Below, one piece after another: positions 1 through 5,535 of a stretch of DNA of 6,178 nt. The DNA is taken from assembly GCA_023411405.1 (NCBI GenBank), contig JAEYOU010000103.1, positions 1 through 6,178 of the forward strand, read 5' to 3'. Source of the stretch: Pseudomonadota bacterium (GTDB lineage Bacteria; Myxococcota; Myxococcia; Myxococcales; Anaeromyxobacteraceae). The notes beneath the pieces are model-generated. The model worked only from the letters and a program-made list of their open reading frames with translations. It had not been told where the DNA came from and did not search any database. A program made the position numbers and the translations under genes. Position 1 is the first letter of the stretch; every line of letters starts with the position of its first letter.

Positions 1-147
1 CACGTGGGCCGGGGTGGCACGCGCGGCGACCGTCACCCTGCGTGTAGGCCCGGCGCGCCGGCGCTGCGGCGACTCCGCGGGTCCAGCCTCGCGCGCCCGC
101 CCCGTCCGCCGCCGCCACCCCCGGGTCGGGGCTCCACGCTCGTCCGC
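1..147. other. GC-rich region upstream of cysD, no gene assigned
   Basis: No convincing gene is visible here. One + frame is open from the left edge to a TGA at 149-151, but its translation is arginine- and proline-rich and looks like non-coding GC-rich sequence, so I do not call it the tail of an upstream gene. A perfect 12-base palindrome, CCGGCGCGCCGG, lies at 50-61 and could belong to a terminator of a gene to the left or a protein site. The interval most likely separates the sulfate operon from whatever precedes it. Confidence 0.4.
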
Positions 148-177
148 TTGACAGGATGGACGTCCGTTGCCTAGGAT
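148..177 (+). promoter_or_regulatory. predicted sigma70-type promoter of the cysDNH operon
   Basis: A perfect -35 hexamer TTGACA at 148-153 is followed, after 18 bases, by TAGGAT at 172-177, which matches four of six positions of the -10 consensus. The spacer holds the perfect palindrome GGACGTCC at 158-165, a position suited to a repressor or activator. The expected start of transcription, about seven bases past the -10, falls near 184-185, on top of the preferred cysD ATG. So either the mRNA is leaderless or the real promoter lies further upstream. Confidence 0.5.
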
Positions 178-184
178 GTCCGTT

Positions 185-1147
185 ATGTTGGACACACTTC
201 CAGAGCGCCAGGGCGCGCGCGCCGCCGGCGGCTCCGCCCGCACCGCCCGCCCCCCCCTCGATCACCTCGACTGGCTGGAGGCGGAGGGCATCCACGTGCT
301 CCGGGAGGTGGCGGGCCAGTGCGCCAACCCGGTGCTCCTCTTCTCCGGCGGGAAGGACTCGATCGTCCTCCTGCGCCTGGCGGAGAAGGCGTTCCGTCCG
401 GCGCGGTTCCCCTTCCCGCTCCTGCACATCGACACGGGGCACAACTACCCCGAGGTGATCGCGTTTCGCGACCGCCGGGCGGCGGAGCTCGGGGAGCGGT
501 TGCTGGTCCGATCGGTGGAGGACTCGATCCGGCAGGGCACGGTCGTCCTCGCGCATCCGGACGAGTCCCGGAACCGCCACCAGTCTGTCACCCTGCTCGA
601 GGCGATCGCAGAGCACGGCTTCGACGCCTGCATCGGCGGGGCGCGGCGCGACGAGGAGAAGGCGCGCGCGAAGGAGCGGATCTTCTCGTTCCGCGACGCG
701 TTCGGCCAGTGGGATCCCAAGAACCAGCGGCCGGAGCTCTGGAACCTGTACAACGCCCGGATCCACAAGGGCGAGAACATCCGCGCGTTCCCGCTCTCCA
801 ACTGGACCGAGCTCGACGTCTGGCAGTACATCGCCCGCGAGGAGCTGGAGCTCCCCTCCATCTACTTCGCCCACCGCCGCCCGGTGGTCCGGCGCGGCGG
901 CGCGCTCGTGCCGGTGACCCCCCTCACGCCGCCGCGGCCCGGCGAGCAGGTCGAGGAGCTCTCGGTCCGCTTCCGCACCGTCGGCGACATCACCTGCACG
1001 GCGCCGGTCGAGTCCACCGCCGACACGCTGGCGGCGATCGTCGCCGAGACCGCGACCACCACCATCACCGAGCGCGGGGCGACCCGGCTCGACGATCAGA
1101 CGTCCGACGCGTCCATGGAGCAGCGCAAGAAGGAGGGGTACTTCTAG
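185..1147 (+). CDS. cysD: sulfate adenylyltransferase subunit 2 (CysD)
   Basis: Catalytic subunit of the heterodimeric ATP sulfurylase, which joins sulfate to ATP to give adenosine 5'-phosphosulfate (APS) in the cytoplasm, with GTP hydrolysis by CysN driving the reaction. The protein is 320 aa, slightly longer than typical CysD (about 300). Near residues 25-45 it has the family opening LDHLDWLEAEGIHVLREV, then the PP-loop SGGKDS at 54-59 that binds ATP, followed by HIDTGHNYPE, GGARRDEEKARAKERIFSFR, WNLYN and the family ending MEQRKKEGYF. Start choice: ATG 185 has AGGA at 173-176 with 8-base spacing. ATG 176 and TTG 167 are in frame but have no well-placed ribosome site. About 24 residues precede the conserved part and look poorly conserved. 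The TAG stop shares its G with the GTG of cysN. Identification is secure; only the start is uncertain. Confidence 0.96.
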   Translation: MLDTLPERQGARAAGGSARTARPPLDHLDWLEAEGIHVLREVAGQCANPVLLFSGGKDSIVLLRLAEKAFRPARFPFPLLHIDTGHNYPEVIAFRDRRAAELGERLLVRSVEDSIRQGTVVLAHPDESRNRHQSVTLLEAIAEHGFDACIGGARRDEEKARAKERIFSFRDAFGQWDPKNQRPELWNLYNARIHKGENIRAFPLSNWTELDVWQYIAREELELPSIYFAHRRPVVRRGGALVPVTPLTPPRPGEQVEELSVRFRTVGDITCTAPVESTADTLAAIVAETATTTITERGATRLDDQTSDASMEQRKKEGYF

Positions 1148-2421
1148 TGTCCGCCGCCGAGCAGCTCGCCGTCCCCGCCGATCGCGGCCTCCTCCGGTTC
1201 ATCACCTGCGGTTCCGTCGACGACGGGAAGAGCACGCTCATCGGGCGGCTCCTCGTGGACACCCGCTCGGTGCTCGCCGACGCGCTCTCGGCCATCGAGC
1301 GGACCTCGAAGCGTCGCGGGCTGGAGACGGTGGACCTGTCGCTCCTCACCGACGGCCTCCAGGCCGAGCGCGAGCAGGGGATCACCATCGACGTCGCGCA
1401 CCGGTACTTCTCGACCGGCACGCGCAAGTACATCATCGCCGACGCCCCCGGCCACGAGCAGTACACGCGCAACATGGTGACCGCCGGGTCCACCGCGCAC
1501 CTCGCGATCATCCTCGTGGACGCGCGCAAGGGCGTGCTCACGCAGACGCGGCGCCACTCGTACATCGCCCACCAGCTCGGCATCCCGCACCTCGTCATCG
1601 CGGTCAACAAGATGGACCTCGTCGGCTGGTCCGAGGAGGTCTTCCGCGGCATCGAGCGCGACTACCGCGCGTTCGCGGGGAAGCTCGGCATCCCCGACGT
1701 CCGGTTCCTCCCCATGTCGGCGCTCGCCGGCGACATGGTGGTCGAGCGCGGACCGCGGCTCGGCTGGTACGGCGGCCCGACCCTGCTCGAGCTGCTCGAG
1801 AGCGCGCCCGCCGCGCACACGGAGGGGCCGGAACGGTTCCGCTTCCCCGTCCAGTGGGTCTGCCGCCCGCACACCGACGCGCACCACGACTACCGCGGCC
1901 TCGCCGGCCGGGTGGAGTCGGGCGAGGTCGCGGTCGGCGACGAGGTCGAGGTGCTCCCCTCCGGGCGCCGGACCCGGGTGCGCTCGATCCGGCTCGGCGA
2001 CGTCTCCTTGCAGCGCGCCCGGAGCGAGCAGTCGGTGACGATCGAGCTCGAGGACGCCCTGGACGTCTCGCGGGGTGACCTCCTCGCCCACGCAGGCGCC
2101 GGGCCGGAGCCGACGCGCGCCCTCGACGCCGTGGTCTGCTGGCTCTCCGAGCGGCCCCTCTCGCGCGCGCGGCGCTACGTGGTGCGCCACGCGACGCGCG
2201 AGACGCTGGCGCAGCTCTCCGAGATCGCCTGGCGCGTGGACCTCACCGCCCTCGGGCACGTGCCCGCCGACACCCTCCAGATGAACGACATCGGGCGGGT
2301 GCGCGTGAAGCTCGCCTCGCCCATCGCCGCCGACCGCTACGCGGACCACCGCGACACCGGCGCCTTCATCGTCGTGGACGAGGCCACCAACGACACCGTC
2401 GCCGCGGGGATGATCCAGTGA
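1147..2421 (+). CDS. cysN: sulfate adenylyltransferase subunit 1 (CysN), GTPase
   Basis: Regulatory GTPase subunit of ATP sulfurylase; it couples GTP hydrolysis to APS formation by CysD. From GTG 1147 it is 424 aa. Visible elongation-factor-type GTPase motifs are the P-loop GSVDDGKST (22-30), the switch region EQGITID (76-82), DAPGHEQYTRNM (99-110), NKMD (154-157) and MSALAGD further on. Beta-barrel domains II and III follow, ending in the family-like DTGAFIVVDEATNDTVAAGMI. There is no APS kinase (CysC) domain after this, unlike the CysNC fusions of many bacteria; the length is somewhat below E. coli CysN (about 475). GGAGG at about 1132-1136 inside the cysD end serves as its ribosome site. 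It overlaps cysD by one base and cysH by four (GTGA), so all three are very likely cotranscribed and translationally coupled. An upstream open extension in the same frame, running back into cysD, is not coding. Confidence 0.97.
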   Translation: MSAAEQLAVPADRGLLRFITCGSVDDGKSTLIGRLLVDTRSVLADALSAIERTSKRRGLETVDLSLLTDGLQAEREQGITIDVAHRYFSTGTRKYIIADAPGHEQYTRNMVTAGSTAHLAIILVDARKGVLTQTRRHSYIAHQLGIPHLVIAVNKMDLVGWSEEVFRGIERDYRAFAGKLGIPDVRFLPMSALAGDMVVERGPRLGWYGGPTLLELLESAPAAHTEGPERFRFPVQWVCRPHTDAHHDYRGLAGRVESGEVAVGDEVEVLPSGRRTRVRSIRLGDVSLQRARSEQSVTIELEDALDVSRGDLLAHAGAGPEPTRALDAVVCWLSERPLSRARRYVVRHATRETLAQLSEIAWRVDLTALGHVPADTLQMNDIGRVRVKLASPIAADRYADHRDTGAFIVVDEATNDTVAAGMIQ

Positions 2422-3146
2422 GCGCGAACCCGTACGAGGAGCTGAAGGAGCTCGCCGCCGCGCTCGAGGGCAAGCCGCCCGCCGAGCTCCTCGCGGCCGC
2501 CGCCGCCCGCCACCCTGGCCGCGTCGCCCTCGCGTGCTCCTTCGGCGCCGAGGACTGCCTGCTCGTCGACGCGGTGGCGCGCGCGGGCCTGCCGATCGAG
2601 ATCTTCACGCTCGACACCGGGTACCTGTTCCCGGAGACCTACGAGCTCTGGAAGCAGCTCGAGGCGCGCTACGGGATCACCATCCGCGCGGAGCGGACGA
2701 CCCTGCCGCCCGCCCCTCGACAGGCTCAGGGTGAGCGGGACGAAGCAAAGCCGCCGTGGGAGGTCGATCCCGACGCGTGCTGCGAGGCGCGGAAGGTGGT
2801 GCCCCTGCGGACCGCCCTCGCCCGGTACGGCGCGTGGGTGACCGGCATCCGCCGCGACCAGACCGCCGATCGCGCGAACGCGCGCGTGATCGAGTGGGAC
2901 GGCCGCTTCGGCCTCGAGAAGGTGAATCCGCTCGCCGCGTGGACCTGGGACCAGGTCTGGGCGGAGCTCCGGCGCCTCGACGTCCCGGTGAACCCGCTCC
3001 ACGCGCGCGGCTACTCCAGCATCGGTTGCGCGCCCTGCACGACGGCGGTGAAGCCGGGCGAGGACCCGCGCGCCGGGCGCTGGCGCGGCCGCCAGAAGAC
3101 GGAGTGCGGGCTGCACCTGCGACCCGTGGCGGCGCCGAAGGGCTGA
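2418..3146 (+). CDS. cysH: assimilatory APS reductase (CysH family, iron-sulfur type)
   Basis: Thioredoxin-dependent reductase that turns APS into sulfite and AMP, the step after CysDN. The protein is 242 aa from GTG 2418. Motifs: CSFGAED (40-46), LDTGYLFPET (65-74), CC at 121-122, TGIRRDQT (142-149), CAPC at 204-207 and the catalytic KTECGLH with Cys230. The CC plus CxxC set binds a [4Fe-4S] cluster and, by family knowledge, marks an APS reductase; PAPS reductases of the E. coli type lack these four cysteines and keep only the catalytic one. This fits the absence of APS kinase. Residues about 99-108 are encoded by a short repetitive element (2714-2739) just before the CC motif and do not resemble the usual family sequence there. 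The gene is the last of the operon, with its TGA inside the left edge of repeat copy A and a hairpin 12 bases downstream. Confidence 0.95.
   Translation: MSANPYEELKELAAALEGKPPAELLAAAAARHPGRVALACSFGAEDCLLVDAVARAGLPIEIFTLDTGYLFPETYELWKQLEARYGITIRAERTTLPPAPRQAQGERDEAKPPWEVDPDACCEARKVVPLRTALARYGAWVTGIRRDQTADRANARVIEWDGRFGLEKVNPLAAWTWDQVWAELRRLDVPVNPLHARGYSSIGCAPCTTAVKPGEDPRAGRWRGRQKTECGLHLRPVAAPKG
2714..2739. repeat. short dispersed palindromic repeat inserted within cysH
   Basis: The stretch starting CCCTCGACAGGCTCAGGG and continuing to TGAGCGG matches, from memory, a small repeat found in many copies, usually between genes, in various proteobacterial and myxobacterial genomes. On the - strand it translates as PLTLSLSRG, a tell-tale string in mis-called ORFs; in the cysH frame it gives RQAQGER. 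It contains the perfect inverted repeat GCTCA-GGG-TGAGC at 2724-2736 and a CCCT/AGGG pair. Here it sits in frame in a presumed surface loop before the Cys-Cys cluster motif. I see no second copy in the window, so the repeat status rests on recognition of the motif. Confidence 0.6.
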
Positions 3147-3157
3147 GTGCCGATACA

Positions 3158-3199
3158 ACGAGGGAGCGGCGGCCCCCGTGTTGGCCACCACTCCCTCGT
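3158..3199 (-). terminator. hairpin after small gene A, facing the end of cysH
   Basis: ACGAGGGAG (3158-3166) pairs perfectly over 9 bp with CTCCCTCGT (3191-3199); the 24-base loop holds a further GGCC/GGCC pairing. On the - strand the stem is followed by TTGTAT, so it fits best as the terminator of small gene A; lying between convergent cysH and small gene A, it may stop both. There is no true T tract on the + side. An identical hairpin is present in copy B. Confidence 0.5.
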
Positions 3200-3234
3200 A
3201 CCCCCGAGAACTCTTCGCGCTGAAGGGACGGACG

Positions 3235-3432
3235 CTACGCCGCGCGGGCGCCGGCGTCCGGCGTCTCGACCGGATCGTTCACCGGCGCGAGCGCCCTGGC
3301 GCGGATGGCTGCCTTCCGCTCCGGGAACGCGAACCGCGCGAACTCCGGCTCCGGCACCACGGCGGTGGGCTTCCGGGTCATCTCGGTCATCGCAACGAAC
3401 AGTCCGAACATCGCCATCGTGTCGGTCGTCAT
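3235..3432 (-). CDS. small protein of unknown function, copy A (65 aa)
   Basis: I do not recognise this family. The start ATG at 3432-3430 is preceded by a strong purine-rich ribosome site (AAAGGGAG, about 5 bases away). The protein begins MTTDTMAMFGLFVAM, a short hydrophobic, methionine-rich stretch too brief to be a signal peptide or full membrane span. A middle section with charged and proline residues follows (VVPEPEFARFAFPERK), then an alanine/proline-rich end (NDPVETPDAGARAA). Codons are nearly all G- or C-ending, as expected for a real gene. The frame and length are kept in the paralogue at 5214-5414, which differs by one codon and about eight substitutions. In-frame upstream extension is unlikely because an indel in the leader breaks that frame between the copies. 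It is convergent with cysH and divergent from the lipoprotein gene at 3710. It may be cytoplasmic; no catalytic motif is seen. Confidence 0.72.
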   Translation of the reverse strand: MTTDTMAMFGLFVAMTEMTRKPTAVVPEPEFARFAFPERKAAIRARALAPVNDPVETPDAGARAA

Positions 3433-3513
3433 CGGTCTCCCTTTCCTTTCCAGGTCCCCTTCGCTTCCGGGTTCCTTTCGAGCAGAAGGATGCCTCTTCA
3501 GCCGCTCGGGATC

Positions 3514-3552
3514 CAATCGATTGATCGTCGGGATTCGATAACTCTTGGTTAT
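3514..3552. promoter_or_regulatory. paired palindromes upstream of small gene A
   Basis: CAATCGATTG (3514-3523) is a perfect 10-base palindrome and ATAAC-N5-GTTAT (3538-3552) is an inverted repeat; their centres are 26.5 bases apart. Both motifs recur in copy B with exactly the same spacing, in an AT-richer pocket between the divergent small gene and lipoprotein gene. ATAAC-N5-GTTAT resembles sites bound by dimeric regulators such as the LysR type, but the regulator is unknown. On the - strand TAAAAT near 3550-3555 could be a -10 element. Confidence 0.45.
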
Positions 3553-3709
3553 TTTACGCCCGGAACCGGGCGGCTGTGCCGCACGCGCTGCGCGACATCG
3601 CGCACCACGCCGGCCCGTGGGTGGGCGCTCCACACCCGGGTGGAGCAGGCGGCGGGCGCCCGGCGGACGCGTCGACGGTTCGAGTCGGAACGATGCGCAG
3701 GGTTCGACC

Positions 3710-4249
3710 GTGCCGGGACGGAGAACGCGAGCGGCGGCGGCGTGGGGCTGCGGTGTGATCCTCGGCCTGCTGGCGGGATGCGCCACGCGGGGAGGCGCCC
3801 CCCCGGCATCTCCGGACGTCGCCTTGCGCCTCCTCGCGCCTCCCGTGGTCCGGTGGGAGCCGGGCGAAGCGCGCGCCCTCGGCCTCGCCCTGATCAACGT
3901 CGGCGGCGAACCCGTTGCCGTGCCCGCGCCGCCCGGCCGCTTCGTCGCGGTGAGCGTTTCGCGGCCCGGCGAGGAGGGAGCGCTCTGCGAGCTGGCCGGG
4001 GCGGAGGACCCCGCACCGGGCCCGGAGCTGCGCGTCGAGGGCGGTGGACGCGTGCGGTTCACGCTGGATCTCTCCGGCGCCTGCGGCCCCCTCGCCCCGG
4101 GGCGAGGGGCGGAACGCGTATGGCGACGCGCGCGGCACCGTGTACGAGGACGGTCCGCCGGTCCCGGAGGACCCGACGACGCGCACCGGAGCGACGGAGC
4201 CTACGGGCCCCTCGGACCGTACGAGCACTACGGAGGTGCGGGGCCCTGA
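3710..4249 (+). CDS. predicted lipoprotein of unknown function, possibly frameshifted
   Basis: From GTG 3710 (AGGG at 3699-3702, 7-base spacing) this gives 179 aa. Residues 4-7 are basic (RRTR), followed by a hydrophobic stretch and the lipobox LAGC with Cys24, so it should be exported and lipid-anchored. Residues about 35-130 look like a beta-rich sandwich (RWEPGEARALGLALINVGGEPV ... RVRFTLDLSGACGPLAPG), the style of Ig-like or proteinase-inhibitor-like domains; that is only an impression. After about residue 130 (near base 4100) the third codon position loses its G/C bias, while the +1 frame gains it (GDARGTVYEDGPPVPEDP). This suggests a single-base frameshift in the C/G runs at 4095-4109, either in the genome or in the sequence. 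The listed stop overlaps the convergent gene by 22 bases; the shifted frame would run on to 4346. An upstream TTG start at 3545 is unlikely. Confidence 0.6.
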   Translation: MPGRRTRAAAAWGCGVILGLLAGCATRGGAPPASPDVALRLLAPPVVRWEPGEARALGLALINVGGEPVAVPAPPGRFVAVSVSRPGEEGALCELAGAEDPAPGPELRVEGGGRVRFTLDLSGACGPLAPGRGAERVWRRARHRVRGRSAGPGGPDDAHRSDGAYGPLGPYEHYGGAGP

Positions 4250-4938
4250 GACCGCAGGGGCCCAGCGCCGGCGCCCTCGCGGTCGAGCGCCTCGAGCTGA
4301 TCGAGGCGGAAGAGCGCCTGGAGCGTCGCGGAGGTGGTCACGTTGACCTCTCCACGTTCCAGGGCGCTCCCGAGCCGCGCGATCCAGTCCTCGAACGCGC
4401 GCGCGACGCCGTCGGCCGAGACGGGGAGCGTGCCGCGCGCGCGGGACCAGACGGGACGGACGTCGCGGTACGCCGCACGGGCGCGGTCCAGCTGGCCGGC
4501 CGACGTCTCGAGCTGGACCTGCCGGAGGAGCACGCCGAGCCGCAGCAGGTCCAGGGAGACGTCCGTGCGGAGCGCGGCATGAAGCTCGACGGCCTCGCGC
4601 GTGACCGCCTGGGCCGCGCGCTGCGTCGCGAGGAGCTCCCGCGCCGCCGGGGCGGCGCGGGCAGCCTGGAGCGCCCGGCGCGTCCCGACGAGGCGTTCGG
4701 GCCCGAGCTGGTCTTCGAGGGTCTCGAGGTCGCCCCCGGCCTCCTCTAGCAACCACTCCACCCGCAGCCAGTTGGCCGTGCCGGCCGCCCGGACGAGACC
4801 CTCCGCCGTCGCCTGGAGGTGATCGAGTGCGCGCGGCGGCGCATCGCGCCGCGAAGGATCTTCGGGCGCCGCGCCGGTCCCTGGGTGCGGGGAGAGGAGC
4901 ACCGCGACGACGAGCCATCGAAACGCGGAGGCCCTCAC
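4228..4938 (-). CDS. exported alpha-helical protein of unknown function
   Basis: A 236-aa protein from GTG 4938-4936, with a strong ribosome site (GGAGGGG) about 9 bases upstream. The N-terminus is a signal peptide: VRASAFR, a hydrophobic core LVVAVLL (9-15) and a likely signal peptidase I cut near TGA-APED (about residue 23). There is no lipobox and no cysteine, so a soluble periplasmic protein is most likely. The mature part is almost wholly helical by appearance, with many A, L, R and E residues (RALDHLQATAEGLVRAA, RVEWLLEEAGGDLETLEDQL, AREAL-like segments, SLDLLRLGVLLRQVQLET). It resembles a helical bundle, but I recognise no family and see no metal, haem or catalytic motif. It lies downstream of small gene B on the same strand, but 275 bases and a hairpin separate them, so it probably has its own promoter. 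It is convergent with the 3710 lipoprotein gene, overlapping it by 22 bases. Confidence 0.75.
   Translation of the reverse strand: MRASAFRWLVVAVLLSPHPGTGAAPEDPSRRDAPPRALDHLQATAEGLVRAAGTANWLRVEWLLEEAGGDLETLEDQLGPERLVGTRRALQAARAAPAARELLATQRAAQAVTREAVELHAALRTDVSLDLLRLGVLLRQVQLETSAGQLDRARAAYRDVRPVWSRARGTLPVSADGVARAFEDWIARLGSALERGEVNVTTSATLQALFRLDQLEALDREGAGAGPLRSQGPAPP
4241..4263. terminator. hairpin between the convergent gene ends
   Basis: GGGCCCTG (4241-4248) pairs with CAGGGGCCC (4255-4263) with one bulged G and a 6-base loop. It covers the TGA of the 3710 lipoprotein gene and lies inside the last codons of the - strand gene ending at 4228. It could reduce read-through in both directions. 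No T tract follows on either strand, so the call is weak. Confidence 0.3.
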
Positions 4939-5120
4939 GGGCGCGCCCCTCCTCTCTCTCTCCGGGCCTCGGCGCGCGTTCCATGCGTGCTGCTCGTTGC
5001 CGGAAGGGTGGCAATCGAGGTGGGCGCGGGCGAACCGGGCGGACCACTCCTCGCGCGCTACGAGTGCACCCGCCCCGTCCGCTGGGTGGGCCGGCCCCGG
5101 CGCGGGGAGCGATCGCTGAG
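4939..5120. other. leader region of the exported helical protein gene
   Basis: This short non-coding stretch should hold the promoter of the - strand gene starting at 4938. The only structure I can point to is the inverted repeat TTGCC-N8-GGCAA at 4997-5014, about 60-76 bases before the GTG, and the purine run (GAGAGAGAGGAGGGG on the - strand) that forms the ribosome site. No clear -35/-10 pair was found. Confidence 0.35.
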
Positions 5121-5135
5121 CTGAGCGCCGATACA

Positions 5136-5177
5136 ACGAGGGAGCGGCGGCCCCCGTGTTGGCCACCACTCCCTCGT
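5136..5177 (-). terminator. hairpin after small gene B
   Basis: ACGAGGGAG (5136-5144) and CTCCCTCGT (5169-5177) form a perfect 9-bp stem with a 24-base loop, identical to the copy A hairpin including the loop. On the - strand TTGTAT follows the stem. Here the next gene (4938) is on the same strand, so the hairpin would separate it from small gene B. Confidence 0.5.
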
Positions 5178-5213
5178 ACCCCCCGAAGACTCTTCGCGCT
5201 GAAGGGACGGACG

Positions 5214-5414
5214 CTACGCCGCGCGGGCGCCGGCGTCCGGCGTCGCGACCGGATCGTTCACCGGCGCGAGCGCCCCGGCGCGGACGGCTGCCTTCCGCTC
5301 CGGGAACGCGAACCGCTCGAACTCCGGCTCCGGCACCACGGCGGCGGTCTTCCGGCCGGCCATCTCGTTCATCGCCACGAACAGTCCGAACATCGCCATC
5401 GTGTCGGTCGTCAT
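5214..5414 (-). CDS. small protein of unknown function, copy B (66 aa)
   Basis: Paralogue of the 65-aa gene at 3235-3432, also not recognised. ATG 5414-5412 follows the same ribosome site and an identical start of the leader. The first 15 residues (MTTDTMAMFGLFVAM) are identical to copy A; the variable patch is at residues 16-24 (NEMAGRKTA here, TEMTRKPT in copy A); the rest differs at four positions (E/A, V/I, G/R, A/E). It has one extra codon, so the frame is kept. Of the codon differences I count one silent and about eight amino-acid-changing. Upstream in-frame codons exist back to 5528 but align out of frame with copy A, supporting this start. It is divergent from the 76-aa lipoprotein gene at 5777. 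The retained frame, ribosome site and high GC at third positions argue that both copies are genuine genes. Confidence 0.72.
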   Translation of the reverse strand: MTTDTMAMFGLFVAMNEMAGRKTAAVVPEPEFERFAFPERKAAVRAGALAPVNDPVATPDAGARAA

Positions 5415-5496
5415 CGGTCTCCCTTTCCTTTCCAGGTCCCCTTGGGCTTCCGGGTCCCTTTCGAGCAGGAGAGTGCCTCTTCGGCCGGCCGGGATC

Positions 5497-5535
5497 CAAT
5501 CGATTGATGGTCCGTGCTCGATAACCAATGGTTAT
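5497..5535. promoter_or_regulatory. paired palindromes upstream of small gene B
   Basis: CAATCGATTG (5497-5506) and ATAACCAATGGTTAT (5521-5535) repeat the copy A arrangement with the same 26.5-base centre spacing. The second palindrome is more perfect here, with 7-base arms around one central base, while copy A keeps only the outer ATAAC/GTTAT. It lies between the divergent small gene and lipoprotein gene and is the best candidate for a shared operator. Confidence 0.5.

Larger units (their letters stand above)
3143..3606. repeat. direct repeat copy A (about 465 bp small-gene block)
   Basis: This interval aligns with 5121-5589 in the same orientation, at high identity by eye (roughly nine bases in ten) with a few short indels. 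It starts at the cysH stop (CTGAG then GCCGATACAACG) and includes the hairpin, the 65-aa small gene, its leader, the two upstream palindromes and the start of the leader of the divergent lipoprotein gene. Identity is not even: 3149-3204 and 3210-3264 are unbroken, while the coding part and leader carry most differences. No terminal inverted repeats or transposase were found, so it looks like a segmental duplication and not an insertion sequence. Confidence 0.9.

Noticed and set aside
2..151. Open + frame at the left edge as the tail of an upstream gene
   Set aside because: Third-position bias is weak after the first few codons and the translation ends in an arginine-rich stretch; the evidence is not enough for a gene call.
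319..1146. Upstream extension of the cysN frame into cysD
   Set aside because: It overlaps cysD out of frame, is arginine/proline-rich, and the GTG at 1147 has a good ribosome site and starts where CysN proteins normally start.
1144..2349. Long - strand open frame (about 400 aa) antisense to cysN
   Set aside because: It mirrors cysN, whose GTPase motifs are unmistakable; long antisense frames are expected at this GC content and its translation shows no family features.
3433..4062. N-terminal extension of small gene A far upstream
   Set aside because: The leader contains a one-base indel relative to copy B that breaks the frame, while the frame is kept from the internal ATG with its strong ribosome site.
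3178..4749. 523-aa + strand frame across the repeat and beyond
   Set aside because: It runs antisense to small gene A and the 4228-4938 gene, has arginine-rich composition and no ribosome site at its start.
3554..5047. Very long - strand frames (about 500 aa) across 3554-5754
   Set aside because: They are arginine/proline/glycine-rich shadows that pass through other genes in the wrong frame; the exported protein at 4228-4938 has the signal peptide and ribosome site.
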